From NCBI GenBank assembly GCA_030653545.1, contig JAURZE010000028.1, positions 232,417 through 296,416 on the forward strand: a stretch of DNA of 64,000 nt, read 5' to 3'. The translations under genes were made by a program, and so were the position numbers. Within the stretch, counting starts at the first letter, position 1; the number at the start of each line of letters is the position of its first letter. The DNA comes from Nitrospira sp. Its GTDB lineage: Bacteria; Nitrospirota; Nitrospiria; Nitrospirales; Nitrospiraceae. The notes under the pieces are model-generated. The model made no database searches, was not told the DNA's origin, and saw only the letters and a program-made list of their open reading frames with translations. Positions 25,706 through 33,812 of this stretch are shown one piece after another.

Positions 25706-27139
25706 TTACTTCCCGATACAAAACTGAGAAAAGATATGATGGAGAACCTCGTCTGAGGTAATGACCCCGGTAATTTCACCAAGTGTATCTGCCGCGCCTC
25801 GTAGATCCACCGCCACGCATTCCGGATGGGCGCCCGACTCGATTGATTCAAGGGCCTTCATCAGATAATCACGGCATCTGAGTAGAATCTCCTGGTGTCG
25901 AATATTTGCAATCATGACACTTTGAGATGGCTCGAGACCGCGAACTCCAACTCTTCTCTGGATGCTCTCTCGCAATGCCTCGATCCCTTCTCCTGTCACG
26001 GTCGATATCGGCAATGGTACTACACCATCTGGCAAAGAGAGGTGGTCAGGCAAGTTCGCTACCTGGCCCGGAGTGAGCAGGTCTATCTTATTGAGCACGA
26101 CGACACTTTCCTTGCCGTCTAGTGGAGGGATATCCAATATTTGGGCTGTCTGGAGGACGTCAGTTACATCAACCACAATAATAAGAAGGTCAGCGTCACG
26201 CATAGCCTCTTCTGTTCGGCGAATACCTTCTCGCTCAATTGCATCTGTGGTTTCCCGTAACCCGGCTGTGTCCACGAGGGATAGCGTGCATCCGCCAAAG
26301 TGAACGGCCTCTTCGATTAGGTCGCGTGTGGTCCCGGGAGTATCGGTCACGATGGCTCGGCTATCTCCTAACAATCGATTCAGCAGACTTGACTTACCGA
26401 CATTGGGTCGGCCAACGATGACGACCCGTGCCCCTTCTCTCAGTACACGGCCAGTCTGCGAAGAATTCAGAGCGGCCTCGACTACGTTCATCGTCTCACG
26501 TAACACCTTTGTCAATTCATCCCGACCCACGAATTCGATGTCTTCTTCAACAAAATCAATCCCCGCTTCAAGATGCGCCAGCATGGCCAAGAGCCGGGAT
26601 CGCAATTGATCGACTTCGTGCTTCAGATCTCCCCGAAGGTGGCGCTGTGCGATGGCCAAGCTTTGCTCGGAAGTGGCCTTGATTGTCGCGAGGACGCCTT
26701 CAGCTTGGGATAAATCCAGACGGCCATTCAAAAAAGCCCGTTTCGTAAATTCTCCAGGAGTTGCGAGGCGACAGCCTGCCTGTAGGCAAGCTTCAGAAAT
26801 CATGGCCAACGAAGCCCGGCTCCCATGTGCATGAATTTCGAGAACATCCTCCGCCGTATACGAGCGCGGTGCTTTCATGTAGACCACCAGCGCCTCGTCA
26901 ATGGGAATCTGACAATGCAAGGAGGATCCTGTTAAGGAACTGTCCGGTCGCAGGATGTCGGCGAGGTGGAGGCGATGCGACTCTATCGCGCGTAGGGCAA
27001 TTCCTGAACGGATGCGGATAAACCGGCTGGCGATTGAGATGGTCTCAGGGCCGCTGATACGTATGATTCCAATCCCGCCTTCGCCCACCGGGGTAGCGAT
27101 GGCACAGATCGTATCTCCTGACCCTCCAGCATTCAGCAT
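25706..27139 (-). CDS. mnmE: tRNA modification GTPase MnmE (TrmE)
   Basis: GTPase and formyl-THF-dependent partner of MnmG. The 477-aa protein has the N-terminal tetrahydrofolate-binding domain (DTICAIATPVGEGGIGIIRI), a helical domain, and an inserted G domain: G1 GRPNVGKSSLLN, G2/G3 VTDTPGTTRDLIEE and LVDTAGLRE, G4 NKID. The C-terminus ends in the catalytic FCIGK, whose Cys is essential in known enzymes. Length is typical. Upstream, yidC is 72 bases away on the same strand. Confidence 0.98.
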   Translation of the reverse strand: MLNAGGSGDTICAIATPVGEGGIGIIRISGPETISIASRFIRIRSGIALRAIESHRLHLADILRPDSSLTGSSLHCQIPIDEALVVYMKAPRSYTAEDVLEIHAHGSRASLAMISEACLQAGCRLATPGEFTKRAFLNGRLDLSQAEGVLATIKATSEQSLAIAQRHLRGDLKHEVDQLRSRLLAMLAHLEAGIDFVEEDIEFVGRDELTKVLRETMNVVEAALNSSQTGRVLREGARVVIVGRPNVGKSSLLNRLLGDSRAIVTDTPGTTRDLIEEAVHFGGCTLSLVDTAGLRETTDAIEREGIRRTEEAMRDADLLIIVVDVTDVLQTAQILDIPPLDGKESVVVLNKIDLLTPGQVANLPDHLSLPDGVVPLPISTVTGEGIEALRESIQRRVGVRGLEPSQSVMIANIRHQEILLRCRDYLMKALESIESGAHPECVAVDLRGAADTLGEITGVITSDEVLHHIFSQFCIGK

Positions 27140-27211
27140 GGTCGCGCTCTATCGTCGATGTCATCCCAGGCTTGTCGCAGGACGAATGGCCATTGGGAAA
27201 ACGCCAATAAT

Positions 27212-28882
27212 TCAAATAACCGGCTTGTTAGCGAAAATCACGCGATCCGTAATCAGCTGCTGAGAAATGGTCAGCACATTATTAGTGAGCCAGTACAGCA
27301 CTAGACCTGCTGGGAAATTGATAAACAGAAAGGTCATAAAGGCTGGAAGCATCAACATGATCTTCGCTTGGGTCGGGTCCATTGTGGTCGGAGTAATCTT
27401 CTGTTGAACCACCATTGTGATCCCCATAATAATCGGCAGCACGTAGTAGGGGTCCTGTACGGACAAGTCTGTAATCCAAGCCATGAAGGGCGCCTGGCGT
27501 AGGTCGATGGTCATATAGAGAATGTTAAAGAGCGCTACAAACACCGGCATCTGCAAAACCATCGGGAGGCAACCACCGACGGGATTCACCTTATGGTCCC
27601 GATAGAGCTTGATCAACTCCTTGTTCAGCCGATCCCGGTCCTCCTTAAACTTCTCTTGAATCGCCAAGACTTTCGGCTGGATGACCTGCATTTGTTTCAT
27701 CGATTTATAGCTCTTGTACTGGAGCGGCACAAAAAGAACCTTGAGCATCATCGTGAGTAGAATAATGGTCACGCCATAGTTATGGGTGTAGTCGTTGATG
27801 AAGCGGAGTACATAGAAAATAGGTTTGGCGACCGCTTTCACAACTCCCCAACTGCCGAAAACAAACCAACCGAAATCGATGGTGTCTTCGATTCCAATTT
27901 GCATCGCCACGAGGGTGTCATACTCTTTAGGGCCGGCGTAGAGCTGGAGGTTCAACGGGGACCCAGATGACTGAGCAGGAAAACGCACACTTCCAGAAAG
28001 CAGTTTGTCGCCTTCCTTCTTGACCACTGTGGACGAGGCCTGCTTCGGGATCAACACGGAAAGAAAATATTTGTCTTGCAGTGCGAGCCAGTGCACTGCG
28101 CCTTTGCGCTCGAGCTCAGAATCCGGCGCGTCCTTGTCAACTTTTTCGTCGACGAAGGAAGCGGAGCCGATTTGGCCGATTAAACCATCGCCCCATTCCA
28201 CAATGCCAAAATTCGTTCCTAAGCCGATGCTCAGGTCCCCGTCCAGACCGGTCGATCGAATTGCGATATCAACCAGATAACTGTCGGCGTGGAAGGTCAA
28301 GATCTTCTCGAGTAACAGATTCTTCGACTCGTCACGAAGCTGGAATGTGATGTGGCCGATAGGATGGGAGGTATCGAGGGTGGAGAAGTCTCGTGAAACG
28401 GTGTAGAGACCGTTCCCCAACATTTTGGTCAATTCTGTATCAGCCGTGACGATGGCTAATGGCCCGGCAAACTTCGATCCCTGCTTGACCAATTGAACCG
28501 GCGCCGAATCGGTCGCGGTCTGTTGGTACCGCTTCAGTTCCCAGCTCGTCAGGACCGCACCGCGAGTCGAGACTTTTGCGCGATACAGATCGGTCTCAAT
28601 ACTCACAATCTCTTCCGTTGGAGTGAGCGGAGCAGTTGGTCCTTCAAGCCCTGGCGAGGAGATTTGGCTTTGTCCAGGCGTCTGTGCCGTGCTCGGGCCA
28701 GACGATGCCGATATGGGGGTTGTTTCGGTCGACGGGGACATCGGTCCCGTCTCAGATGATACGGACGCTTCTTGTGTGGGCAAAGGCTGAGGGAGCCAGC
28801 CCATTTCTTTCAGCGCATAGTCGTATCCAAAAATAATCGCCAGCGATAGCACCAAGAAAGCGATGACCCGTTTCTCCATCAT
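27212..28882 (-). CDS. yidC: Membrane protein insertase YidC
   Basis: Inner-membrane insertase and foldase, with or without SecYEG. The 556-aa protein starts with TM1 (RVIAFLVLSLAIIFGYDYAL), a low-complexity Ser/Thr/Pro linker, and the large periplasmic P1 beta-domain (about 90-340), then the conserved five-helix core with the hydrophilic-groove arginine (QYKSYKSMKQMQVIQPKVLA precedes the coiled-coil loop; GCLPMVLQMPVFVALFNILY follows). This is the Gram-negative form. Two ATGs in tandem (28882, 28879) can both serve. yidD is 31 bases upstream. Confidence 0.97.
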   Translation of the reverse strand: MMEKRVIAFLVLSLAIIFGYDYALKEMGWLPQPLPTQEASVSSETGPMSPSTETTPISASSGPSTAQTPGQSQISSPGLEGPTAPLTPTEEIVSIETDLYRAKVSTRGAVLTSWELKRYQQTATDSAPVQLVKQGSKFAGPLAIVTADTELTKMLGNGLYTVSRDFSTLDTSHPIGHITFQLRDESKNLLLEKILTFHADSYLVDIAIRSTGLDGDLSIGLGTNFGIVEWGDGLIGQIGSASFVDEKVDKDAPDSELERKGAVHWLALQDKYFLSVLIPKQASSTVVKKEGDKLLSGSVRFPAQSSGSPLNLQLYAGPKEYDTLVAMQIGIEDTIDFGWFVFGSWGVVKAVAKPIFYVLRFINDYTHNYGVTIILLTMMLKVLFVPLQYKSYKSMKQMQVIQPKVLAIQEKFKEDRDRLNKELIKLYRDHKVNPVGGCLPMVLQMPVFVALFNILYMTIDLRQAPFMAWITDLSVQDPYYVLPIIMGITMVVQQKITPTTMDPTQAKIMLMLPAFMTFLFINFPAGLVLYWLTNNVLTISQQLITDRVIFANKPVI

Positions 28883-28913
28883 CTAGATACGTACTTTCCT
28901 CAACAACGTTGAA

Positions 28914-29126
28914 CTATTTTTTAACCGGGTCAAATCCGCCGGCATGAAAGGGGTGGCATTTAAGTAAGCGGATCAAGGCCAGTCCGAGGCCCTTCAGGCA
29001 ACCTCGCTGGTGTATGGCATCCATTGCGTATTGGGAGCAGGTCGGGTCGAATCGGCATGCCGGGCTTAACCATGGTGAGATCACATATCGGTAGCCTTGA
29101 ATCAGCCCTACGAGGAGACGGCGCAT
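28914..29126 (-). CDS. yidD: Membrane protein insertion efficiency factor YidD
   Basis: A 70-aa peripheral membrane protein that assists YidC. The diagnostic stretch is YVISPWLSPACRFDPTCSQY with RLLKCHPFHAGGFDPV near the C-terminus. It lies between rnpA (1-base gap) and yidC, the canonical order. Length is normal. Confidence 0.95.
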   Translation of the reverse strand: MRRLLVGLIQGYRYVISPWLSPACRFDPTCSQYAMDAIHQRGCLKGLGLALIRLLKCHPFHAGGFDPVKK

Positions 29127-29127
29127 G

Positions 29128-29490
29128 CTAGATCGACCTCATGTTCAGAAGGCGATGCTTGGACAGGGTAGCGGTCCACAATTCTTTCAGTTCGCCGAAT
29201 GAAAGAGTCAGGGCGTCTCGCTTGGGGAATACCAGCAGGTGGTAGCCGGGAGTCAAGTCTGGATAAATGGCTCTGACCAGCTCGCGGAATCGTCGCTTCG
29301 ACCGGTTGCGCTTGACCGCATTACCAAATCGCCTACCGACGACGATTCCCACCTGACTGACAGAATTCTCCGTTCGGCTCGCGAGTAAATTGAAACATTG
29401 CGTCGAGCTGCGACGCCCATGACGCTTCACTTGTTCAATATCTCGACTGACTCGCAAGAACATAACGCCAGTTCTGGCACGTGAACTCAT
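29128..29490 (-). CDS. rnpA: Ribonuclease P protein component RnpA
   Basis: Protein cofactor of RNase P that helps the RNA subunit bind pre-tRNA 5' leaders. The conserved region begins FLRVSRDIEQVKRHGRRSS, and the signature RNR motif is in GRRFGNAVKRNRSKRRFREL. The frame is open to 29643, but the added N-terminal residues are Cys-rich and not family-like. No clear ribosome site is seen; the ATG at 29490 gives 120 aa, a normal length, and one at 29463 is equally possible. It is followed at once by yidD. Confidence 0.88.
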   Translation of the reverse strand: MSSRARTGVMFLRVSRDIEQVKRHGRRSSTQCFNLLASRTENSVSQVGIVVGRRFGNAVKRNRSKRRFRELVRAIYPDLTPGYHLLVFPKRDALTLSFGELKELWTATLSKHRLLNMRSI

Positions 29491-29685
29491 ACCGTGAGAT
29501 TCGCCAGACATGAAAGTATGTACGTTGGCAACGGTCACCGGCAGGAGTCGAGCAGACAGCCAATCACGTAGGGCGCAAGGAGAAATACATACCCACTCCA
29601 GGCTGCACACACACCGGCACTCATGCGGACCAGCTACAGGCAAACCTTCGAATCCGGCCCGGCAACGGTAGCTGAAATGCAGGCC

Positions 29686-29823
29686 CTAGACTGCCAGCCG
29701 AGCGCGGCCTTTTGCACGGCGGCGCGCAAGGACTTTCCGTCCGTTTTTTGTGCTCATGCGTTTACGAAAGCCATGCTCGCGCTTCTTCTTCAGGTTTGAA
29801 GGCTGCTGAGATGTAAAAGACAT
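29686..29823 (-). CDS. rpmH: 50S ribosomal protein L34
   Basis: A 45-aa ribosomal protein. The peptide starts [20 protein letters not shown] and continues [20 protein letters not shown], the universal L34 pattern. A CCTGGGGGG stretch lies ahead of the ATG, with GGGGGG as a possible weak ribosome site. It is the first gene of the rpmH-rnpA-yidD-yidC-mnmE-mnmG-rsmG-parA-parB run and is served by the promoter at 29872-29900. Confidence 0.96.
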   Translation of the reverse strand: MSFTSQQPSNLKKKREHGFRKRMSTKNGRKVLARRRAKGRARLAV

Positions 29824-29871
29824 AACAATCCCCCCAGGAAATCACGTATCGGTTAGGTAATCGAACCCGGC

Positions 29872-29900
29872 ATTATATTGGCCGTGCAGCCAGGAGTCAA
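29872..29900 (-). promoter_or_regulatory. Strong sigma70-type promoter for rpmH
   Basis: On the minus strand TTGACT (29895-29900) is followed after exactly 17 bases by a perfect TATAAT (29872-29877). The transcription start would be near 29865, giving a leader of about 40 bases before rpmH. Confidence 0.82.
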
Positions 29901-30239
29901 TTTACGCATGGCTTCAAAATGGAATAATTCGTGGTGCAAATATTTGACTATAAGAGGAGAGACCTAGCGCCTCAGCTCATAAACCATTCATTTCTGAGGC
30001 GCTTTTGTATCTCATCTAGCCAGAGTGCCACAGGAACCCCTCGCCTGACCGCGCTATTCATTTTAAAAGCGCTGTTTCATCAGGCATATTTACAGGCAAT
30101 CAAAGTACAGAGTATGGCATCAAGCTTGCCAATAGAAACAAGGGAATGATCGCGCTATCGCTTTGACCGCTTGATGGCAGGTCCGATGCTTCGGTGAGCA
30201 TTCCCGTTCAATCACTTACATTACAGGAGGTTCTCTCAC
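29901..30239. other. Intergenic region upstream of rpmH; no oriC signals seen
   Basis: Together with the rpmH promoter this is a 416-base gap between rpmH and the divergent small gene at 30240. It holds a terminator-like hairpin at 29966-30003 and a TACAGGAGG ribosome site at the right end. I looked for DnaA boxes (TTATCCACA-like) and AT-rich 13-mers and found none convincing. The one sizeable ORF in it has a GTG start and no domain-like character. Confidence 0.5.
29966..30003 (+). terminator. Orphan intrinsic terminator
   Basis: A 10-bp perfect stem AGCGCCTCAG/CTGAGGCGCT (29966-29975 with 29994-30003) with an 18-base loop, followed by TTTGT on the plus strand. No annotated plus-strand gene ends here, since rpmH is transcribed away. 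It may end a short RNA starting between the rpmH promoter and the stem, or attenuate read-through. Confidence 0.55.
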
Positions 30240-30485
30240 ATGGGTAGAATTTTAGCTAGCATGCTTGCGCTTACGATCACTGCCATGTTCTCAACCGGGA
30301 CCTACCTGCATGCGCAGGAAACAGCTCCAGTCGCGGCACCAGCCGCCACAGCTCCTGCAGCCCCAGCGATGAGTGCTCCGGCTGAGACTGAAAAGAAGGT
30401 GGATGGAGAAAAGGAAAAGAAGGGTAAAAAGGGGAAGAAGGCCGGCAAGGGCAAGAAGAAGGGTAAGGAAAAGAAGAACGGCTAG
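30240..30485 (+). CDS. Small exported lysine-rich protein
   Basis: An 81-aa protein with a signal peptide (ILASMLALTITAMFSTGTYL, cleavage near HAQE), an Ala/Pro-rich middle (APVAAPAATAPAAPAMSAPA) and a strongly basic tail of Lys-Gly repeats (KKGKKGKKAGKGKKKGKEKK). CAGGAGG ribosome site. The mature protein is unlikely to have a fold of its own. Lysine-rich tails of this sort could bind the anionic cell wall, LPS, DNA or metal complexes; no function is established. The neighbours downstream are a small lipoprotein and L,D-transpeptidases. Confidence 0.7.
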   Translation: MGRILASMLALTITAMFSTGTYLHAQETAPVAAPAATAPAAPAMSAPAETEKKVDGEKEKKGKKGKKAGKGKKKGKEKKNG

Positions 30486-30511
30486 GTTTTCTCCTCCCTT
30501 GTCTTCCAGGC

Positions 30512-30548
30512 TGAGAAGGTCGCTCATGTTTGGTGAGGGGCCTTCTCA
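30512..30548 (+). terminator. Hairpin after the lysine-rich gene, weak terminator
   Basis: Perfect 8-bp stem TGAGAAGG/CCTTCTCA (30512-30519 with 30541-30548) with a 21-base loop, 26 bases after the stop codon. No T-run follows, so termination is doubtful. Confidence 0.3.
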
Positions 30549-30611
30549 CCCGAGGGAGCCCGAAGTGTGCACGGCCGTCCCCCCACCCTCTTAAACCATA
30601 AGGAGAATATG

Positions 30612-31232
30612 ATGAACGTCACGATCAATCGGCTCGCGCCACTGATGCTTGGAGCGATTTTGCTCGCTGGCTGCGCCAAGCCACCCGCCGAGCAAATCGA
30701 TGCAGCGGAAAAGGCGCTCAAGGACGCTCAGATGAGCGGAGCGGCGACCTATACGGCGCAAGAATATGCCAAGCTCGAAGCGTCCTTGACCGCCATGAAA
30801 AAAGAAGTAACGGATCAGGATGGAAAGTTTGCCCTCTTTCGTGACTACGGGAAAGCCGAGCAACTTGCGGCTTCTGCCAAGGCCGACGGTGAACGGGTGA
30901 AGGCCGACGCCGTGAAAAAGAAGGAAGAGGCGAAGGCCGGCGCGCTTCAGGCGCAACAAGTCGCTCAGGAAGCGGTAAAGTCAGCCGTCGAGCTGGTGGC
31001 CGGCGCTCCGGTGGGCAAAGACCGTGCGGCACTTGAGGCCATCAAGAATGATGTGGAAGCCTTAAAGGCGTCGTTGAATCAGATCCAATTGGCGATCGAT
31101 AAAGAAGACTATCCGGCTGCCCAGACTCAAGCGAAGGCCATCCATGACAAGGGGCAAGCAGTCTCTGCGGAATTGCAGAATGCGTTGGCGAAAGTGGGGA
31201 GGGGAAAACCTTCTGCGCATAAGAAAAAGTAA
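30612..31232 (+). CDS. Helical lipoprotein, function unknown
   Basis: A 206-aa lipoprotein: signal with lipobox LLAGC, then an all-helical, Ala/Lys-rich body (IDAAEKALKDAQMSGAATYT, AEQLAASAKADGERVKADAV) with predicted coiled-coils and a basic C-terminus (SAHKKK). The periodic pattern and early YTAQEYAKLEASLTAMKKEV resemble DUF4398-type proteins. AGGAG lies 6 bases before the second of two tandem ATGs, so 30612 is used. It is directly followed by the first L,D-transpeptidase gene, 14 bases later, suggesting an envelope role tied to cross-linking. Confidence 0.75.
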   Translation: MNVTINRLAPLMLGAILLAGCAKPPAEQIDAAEKALKDAQMSGAATYTAQEYAKLEASLTAMKKEVTDQDGKFALFRDYGKAEQLAASAKADGERVKADAVKKKEEAKAGALQAQQVAQEAVKSAVELVAGAPVGKDRAALEAIKNDVEALKASLNQIQLAIDKEDYPAAQTQAKAIHDKGQAVSAELQNALAKVGRGKPSAHKKK

Positions 31233-31246
31233 GGTAGTATTGATTC

Positions 31247-32392
31247 ATGGCTGCCTCTTTAGTGAGAAATGGTCTGATCGCTCTCGCCCAGGGATTCTTC
31301 CTGGCGGGGGCGCTCTCTGCCTGTGCCCAAGCAATTCCGCCTGAACTGGTCAGCGCGATTGATCGGATCGATCAGCAATTGGTCGCGCTCAAAGCACCCG
31401 AAATCGCTCCTGAAGAATATGCCCGTTTCGTACGGCAATGGGTGCCGCTCCGTGCCCGTGTACAGTCGGATGATGATCTGGTGCGATGGCCGTGGGAAAC
31501 CAATGATCTTGAAACAGAGCTTCGTAGGCTCCACCAAGAGGGCGGGAGTACCCTCGCGAAGTTGCATGGTGAACGACAGGCACAACAGCACCGTGCTCAA
31601 CAGAACGTGCTGCGTGTGGAAGAACGGTTGCGCGCGCTCTCCTCGCAAATTGATGCCATTGATGGCCGCATTGTCTTAGGAGGCAAGCCCGTCCAAACCG
31701 ATTTATTGGTGAAGCAGGCCAGATCATTTTTGGATCAGCATGACTATCAGCGCTCAATTGAAGCCGCTGATTTGGCCGGCAAGGCTTTGCACGTGCAGTC
31801 CGCACTTCTTGCCCGCGAACTTGGGCGGTATGCGGATGAGCAGCACATCCGCCGGTGGCAGGCCATGGCGCAGCAGACGATCGAGTGGTCCCGCACTCAC
31901 CGATCCACGGCCATTGTCGTCAGCAAGGCAGAGAGAACCCTGACGCTCTATAAAAACGGGAGCAGGGTGCTATCATATCCTGTCCGTTTAGGGTTCAATG
32001 GTATTCGTGAAAAACAATTCCAGGGTGACGGTGCGACTCCAGAGGGACGATATCGCGTCATAGATAAGCGCGGAGCGGGCCGGACACAGTTCTACCGGGC
32101 GCTGGTTTTAGATTACCCGAACCAGGATGATCGCCGTCGATTTGTGCAAGGCAAGAAGGTTGGTCGTATTGCTGCCTCGAAGCAGATCGGAGGCCAGATC
32201 GAAATCCATGGCGTCGAAAATGAGTTGATGGCGCAAACGCTTGGTTGTGTCATGCTCGACAATGTTCAAATGAGCGCGCTGTTCGAGCGGGTGGAGCCTG
32301 GGAGTGTGGTCAGTATCGTCGGCGCCGTGACCGGGCGCAACGCGGTCGCGACGGCCTTGGCTCAGCTGGGAGAGCACGGAGAAGAAACCTGA
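31247..32392 (+). CDS. L,D-transpeptidase (YkuD) lipoprotein with unusual active-site box
   Basis: A 381-aa predicted peptidoglycan cross-linking enzyme. The N-terminus has a lipobox (ALSAC), a helical region at about 30-210, then a YkuD catalytic domain from STAIVVSKAERTLTLYKNGS to the end. The active-site region reads EIHGVENELMAQTLGCVMLD: the upstream HG and the nucleophile Cys334 are present, but the usual S-H-G-C-x-R is replaced by T-L-G-C-V-M. It probably remains active with altered specificity, though this is not proven. The next gene encodes a canonical YkuD enzyme. Confidence 0.82.
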   Translation: MAASLVRNGLIALAQGFFLAGALSACAQAIPPELVSAIDRIDQQLVALKAPEIAPEEYARFVRQWVPLRARVQSDDDLVRWPWETNDLETELRRLHQEGGSTLAKLHGERQAQQHRAQQNVLRVEERLRALSSQIDAIDGRIVLGGKPVQTDLLVKQARSFLDQHDYQRSIEAADLAGKALHVQSALLARELGRYADEQHIRRWQAMAQQTIEWSRTHRSTAIVVSKAERTLTLYKNGSRVLSYPVRLGFNGIREKQFQGDGATPEGRYRVIDKRGAGRTQFYRALVLDYPNQDDRRRFVQGKKVGRIAASKQIGGQIEIHGVENELMAQTLGCVMLDNVQMSALFERVEPGSVVSIVGAVTGRNAVATALAQLGEHGEET

Positions 32393-32402
32393 GACGACTT
32401 CC

Positions 32403-33041
32403 ATGAAGCGAGTCATTCTCCTTATAGGTTCGGTCCTCTCCTTCGGCCTGCTCGTGGCCCTGATTCCGTACAGCAGCAGTCAGCTTCAGTCCTCCATTGC
32501 CTCGGCCCCTCAGCCTCTCGCTGTAGATCCAATCGCGCTCCGAGGTTTGCAAAATCAATACAAGGGCCTCAAGAAACAGCTCGCGCAATTTTCGCCCCAC
32601 CAACATTACATTCTTGTGGACACCGCGCGAAATCACCTCTATGTCAAACGCAGCCAAGAGATCGTGCTGGATGCCATTGCCTCTACCGGCAGCGGAGTGG
32701 TGCTCGATAAGCCGGGCGAAAGCAATGCCCAATGGGTCTTCGATACACCGCGTGGAGAATTTACGGTGCAGTCCAAATTGACGCATCCCGCCTGGGTAAA
32801 ACCGGATTGGGCATTCATTGAAGAAGGACTCATGGTGCCCAAGAATCCCGCCGACCGAGTCGAACAAGGCGTGCTGGGCGACTATGCGCTAGGGTTTGGC
32901 AAAGGCTATTTTATTCATGGCACGCTCTATACTCGATTGCTCGGCAAGAACGTCACCCATGGGTGTATTCGGCTCAATGACGATGACCTAAAAAGTGTCT
33001 ATCAGCTCGCCCGAGTTGGGACACCGATCATGATCTTTTAG
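32403..33041 (+). CDS. L,D-transpeptidase (YkuD)
   Basis: A 212-aa enzyme with one N-terminal membrane or signal helix (VILLIGSVLSFGLLVALIPY) and a YkuD domain from HYILVDTARNHLYVKRSQEI on. The active site is canonical: FIHGTLYTRLLG, then NVTHGCIRLNDDDL with nucleophile Cys188. It makes 3-3 cross-links in peptidoglycan or attaches proteins to it. The first gene ends 10 bases before its ATG, the third begins 3 bases after its stop, so the three are one operon. Confidence 0.92.
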   Translation: MKRVILLIGSVLSFGLLVALIPYSSSQLQSSIASAPQPLAVDPIALRGLQNQYKGLKKQLAQFSPHQHYILVDTARNHLYVKRSQEIVLDAIASTGSGVVLDKPGESNAQWVFDTPRGEFTVQSKLTHPAWVKPDWAFIEEGLMVPKNPADRVEQGVLGDYALGFGKGYFIHGTLYTRLLGKNVTHGCIRLNDDDLKSVYQLARVGTPIMIF

Positions 33042-33044
33042 TTC

Positions 33045-33707
33045 ATGCTCCTCGTGCAGATGCTGTTCATGCCTTTATCCATCCTTCTTTCCGTGGTTCT
33101 TCTTTTCTCGGCTCCCGGTTGGGCTGCCGAAGGTGAGGCGTTTTCCGATCTGGACATGAACGATCCTGTGGCGCTACAGGAGGGCTCGCGGGTTCTCGAA
33201 GAAGAACTCAAACTGGCCGCGCGTCCTCAAACCTATCTGCTCATGGATCTTGTGTCAGGGGTCATCCAAATCAAGGCTCGGGGGGTGGAGCTTCACCGGC
33301 TTCCCATTGCCGCATGGACGGCCACTGAGCTTCCACGATTGACGGGCATCTTTCGCTTGACGGCCCGTCCGCCGGTGGTTCGCCGCAAGATCGATCCGTC
33401 TGCAACGACCGAGCAGGAGCCGATTTCCTTGTCCGATATGCCGACCGAATACCGGCTGTCATTTGCCCCGGCAATGACGATCGACGTCGAGTCTGCCGGG
33501 GAGCAAGGGGCGTTAGGATGGATTCACGCGACAAGCCGGAAGGCCTGGAAACAGTTCGGTCTCTGGAAGCAGCATCTTGGCGGAGTTCAGTCATCAAGTG
33601 CAGCCCCGACGCTCAGTATCACCCTCTCCAGCGAGCAGGCCCAGTCCCTAGCCTGGTCCACCGTGGACGGGATGCCTGTGGTCATCCGTCGCCCCTCCGA
33701 GCCATAG
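33045..33707 (+). CDS. Exported protein resembling a degenerate L,D-transpeptidase
   Basis: A 220-aa protein with a signal peptide (cleavage near APGWAA). After it, RPQTYLLMDLVSGVIQIKAR GVELHRLPIAAW follows the same strand pattern as the start of the YkuD domain in the upstream gene (YILVDTARNHLYVKRSQEIV). No HG...C-x-R active site is present, and the C-terminus is Ser-rich. I infer a non-catalytic relative, possibly an accessory to the two active enzymes just upstream. No ribosome site is obvious, in keeping with translational coupling across the 3-base gap. The relationship is by pattern only. Confidence 0.6.
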   Translation: MLLVQMLFMPLSILLSVVLLFSAPGWAAEGEAFSDLDMNDPVALQEGSRVLEEELKLAARPQTYLLMDLVSGVIQIKARGVELHRLPIAAWTATELPRLTGIFRLTARPPVVRRKIDPSATTEQEPISLSDMPTEYRLSFAPAMTIDVESAGEQGALGWIHATSRKAWKQFGLWKQHLGGVQSSSAAPTLSITLSSEQAQSLAWSTVDGMPVVIRRPSEP

Positions 33708-33812
33708 CAAGTCACCGCTGTCGGTCCGCATTGCGTTTTCCGACCTGGCTTTCTAAGATGCAGCAACGTGCCACTCATAAGCCTTCGGTGACTCAACCAA
33801 GGAGAGCCCCAC

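Noticed and set aside
29931..30149. 72-codon GTG-started ORF upstream of the Lys-rich gene
   Set aside because: It passes through the terminator hairpin and has no ribosome site or recognisable composition.
29824..30239. oriC upstream of rpmH
   Set aside because: No DnaA boxes or AT-rich unwinding region could be found in the gap.
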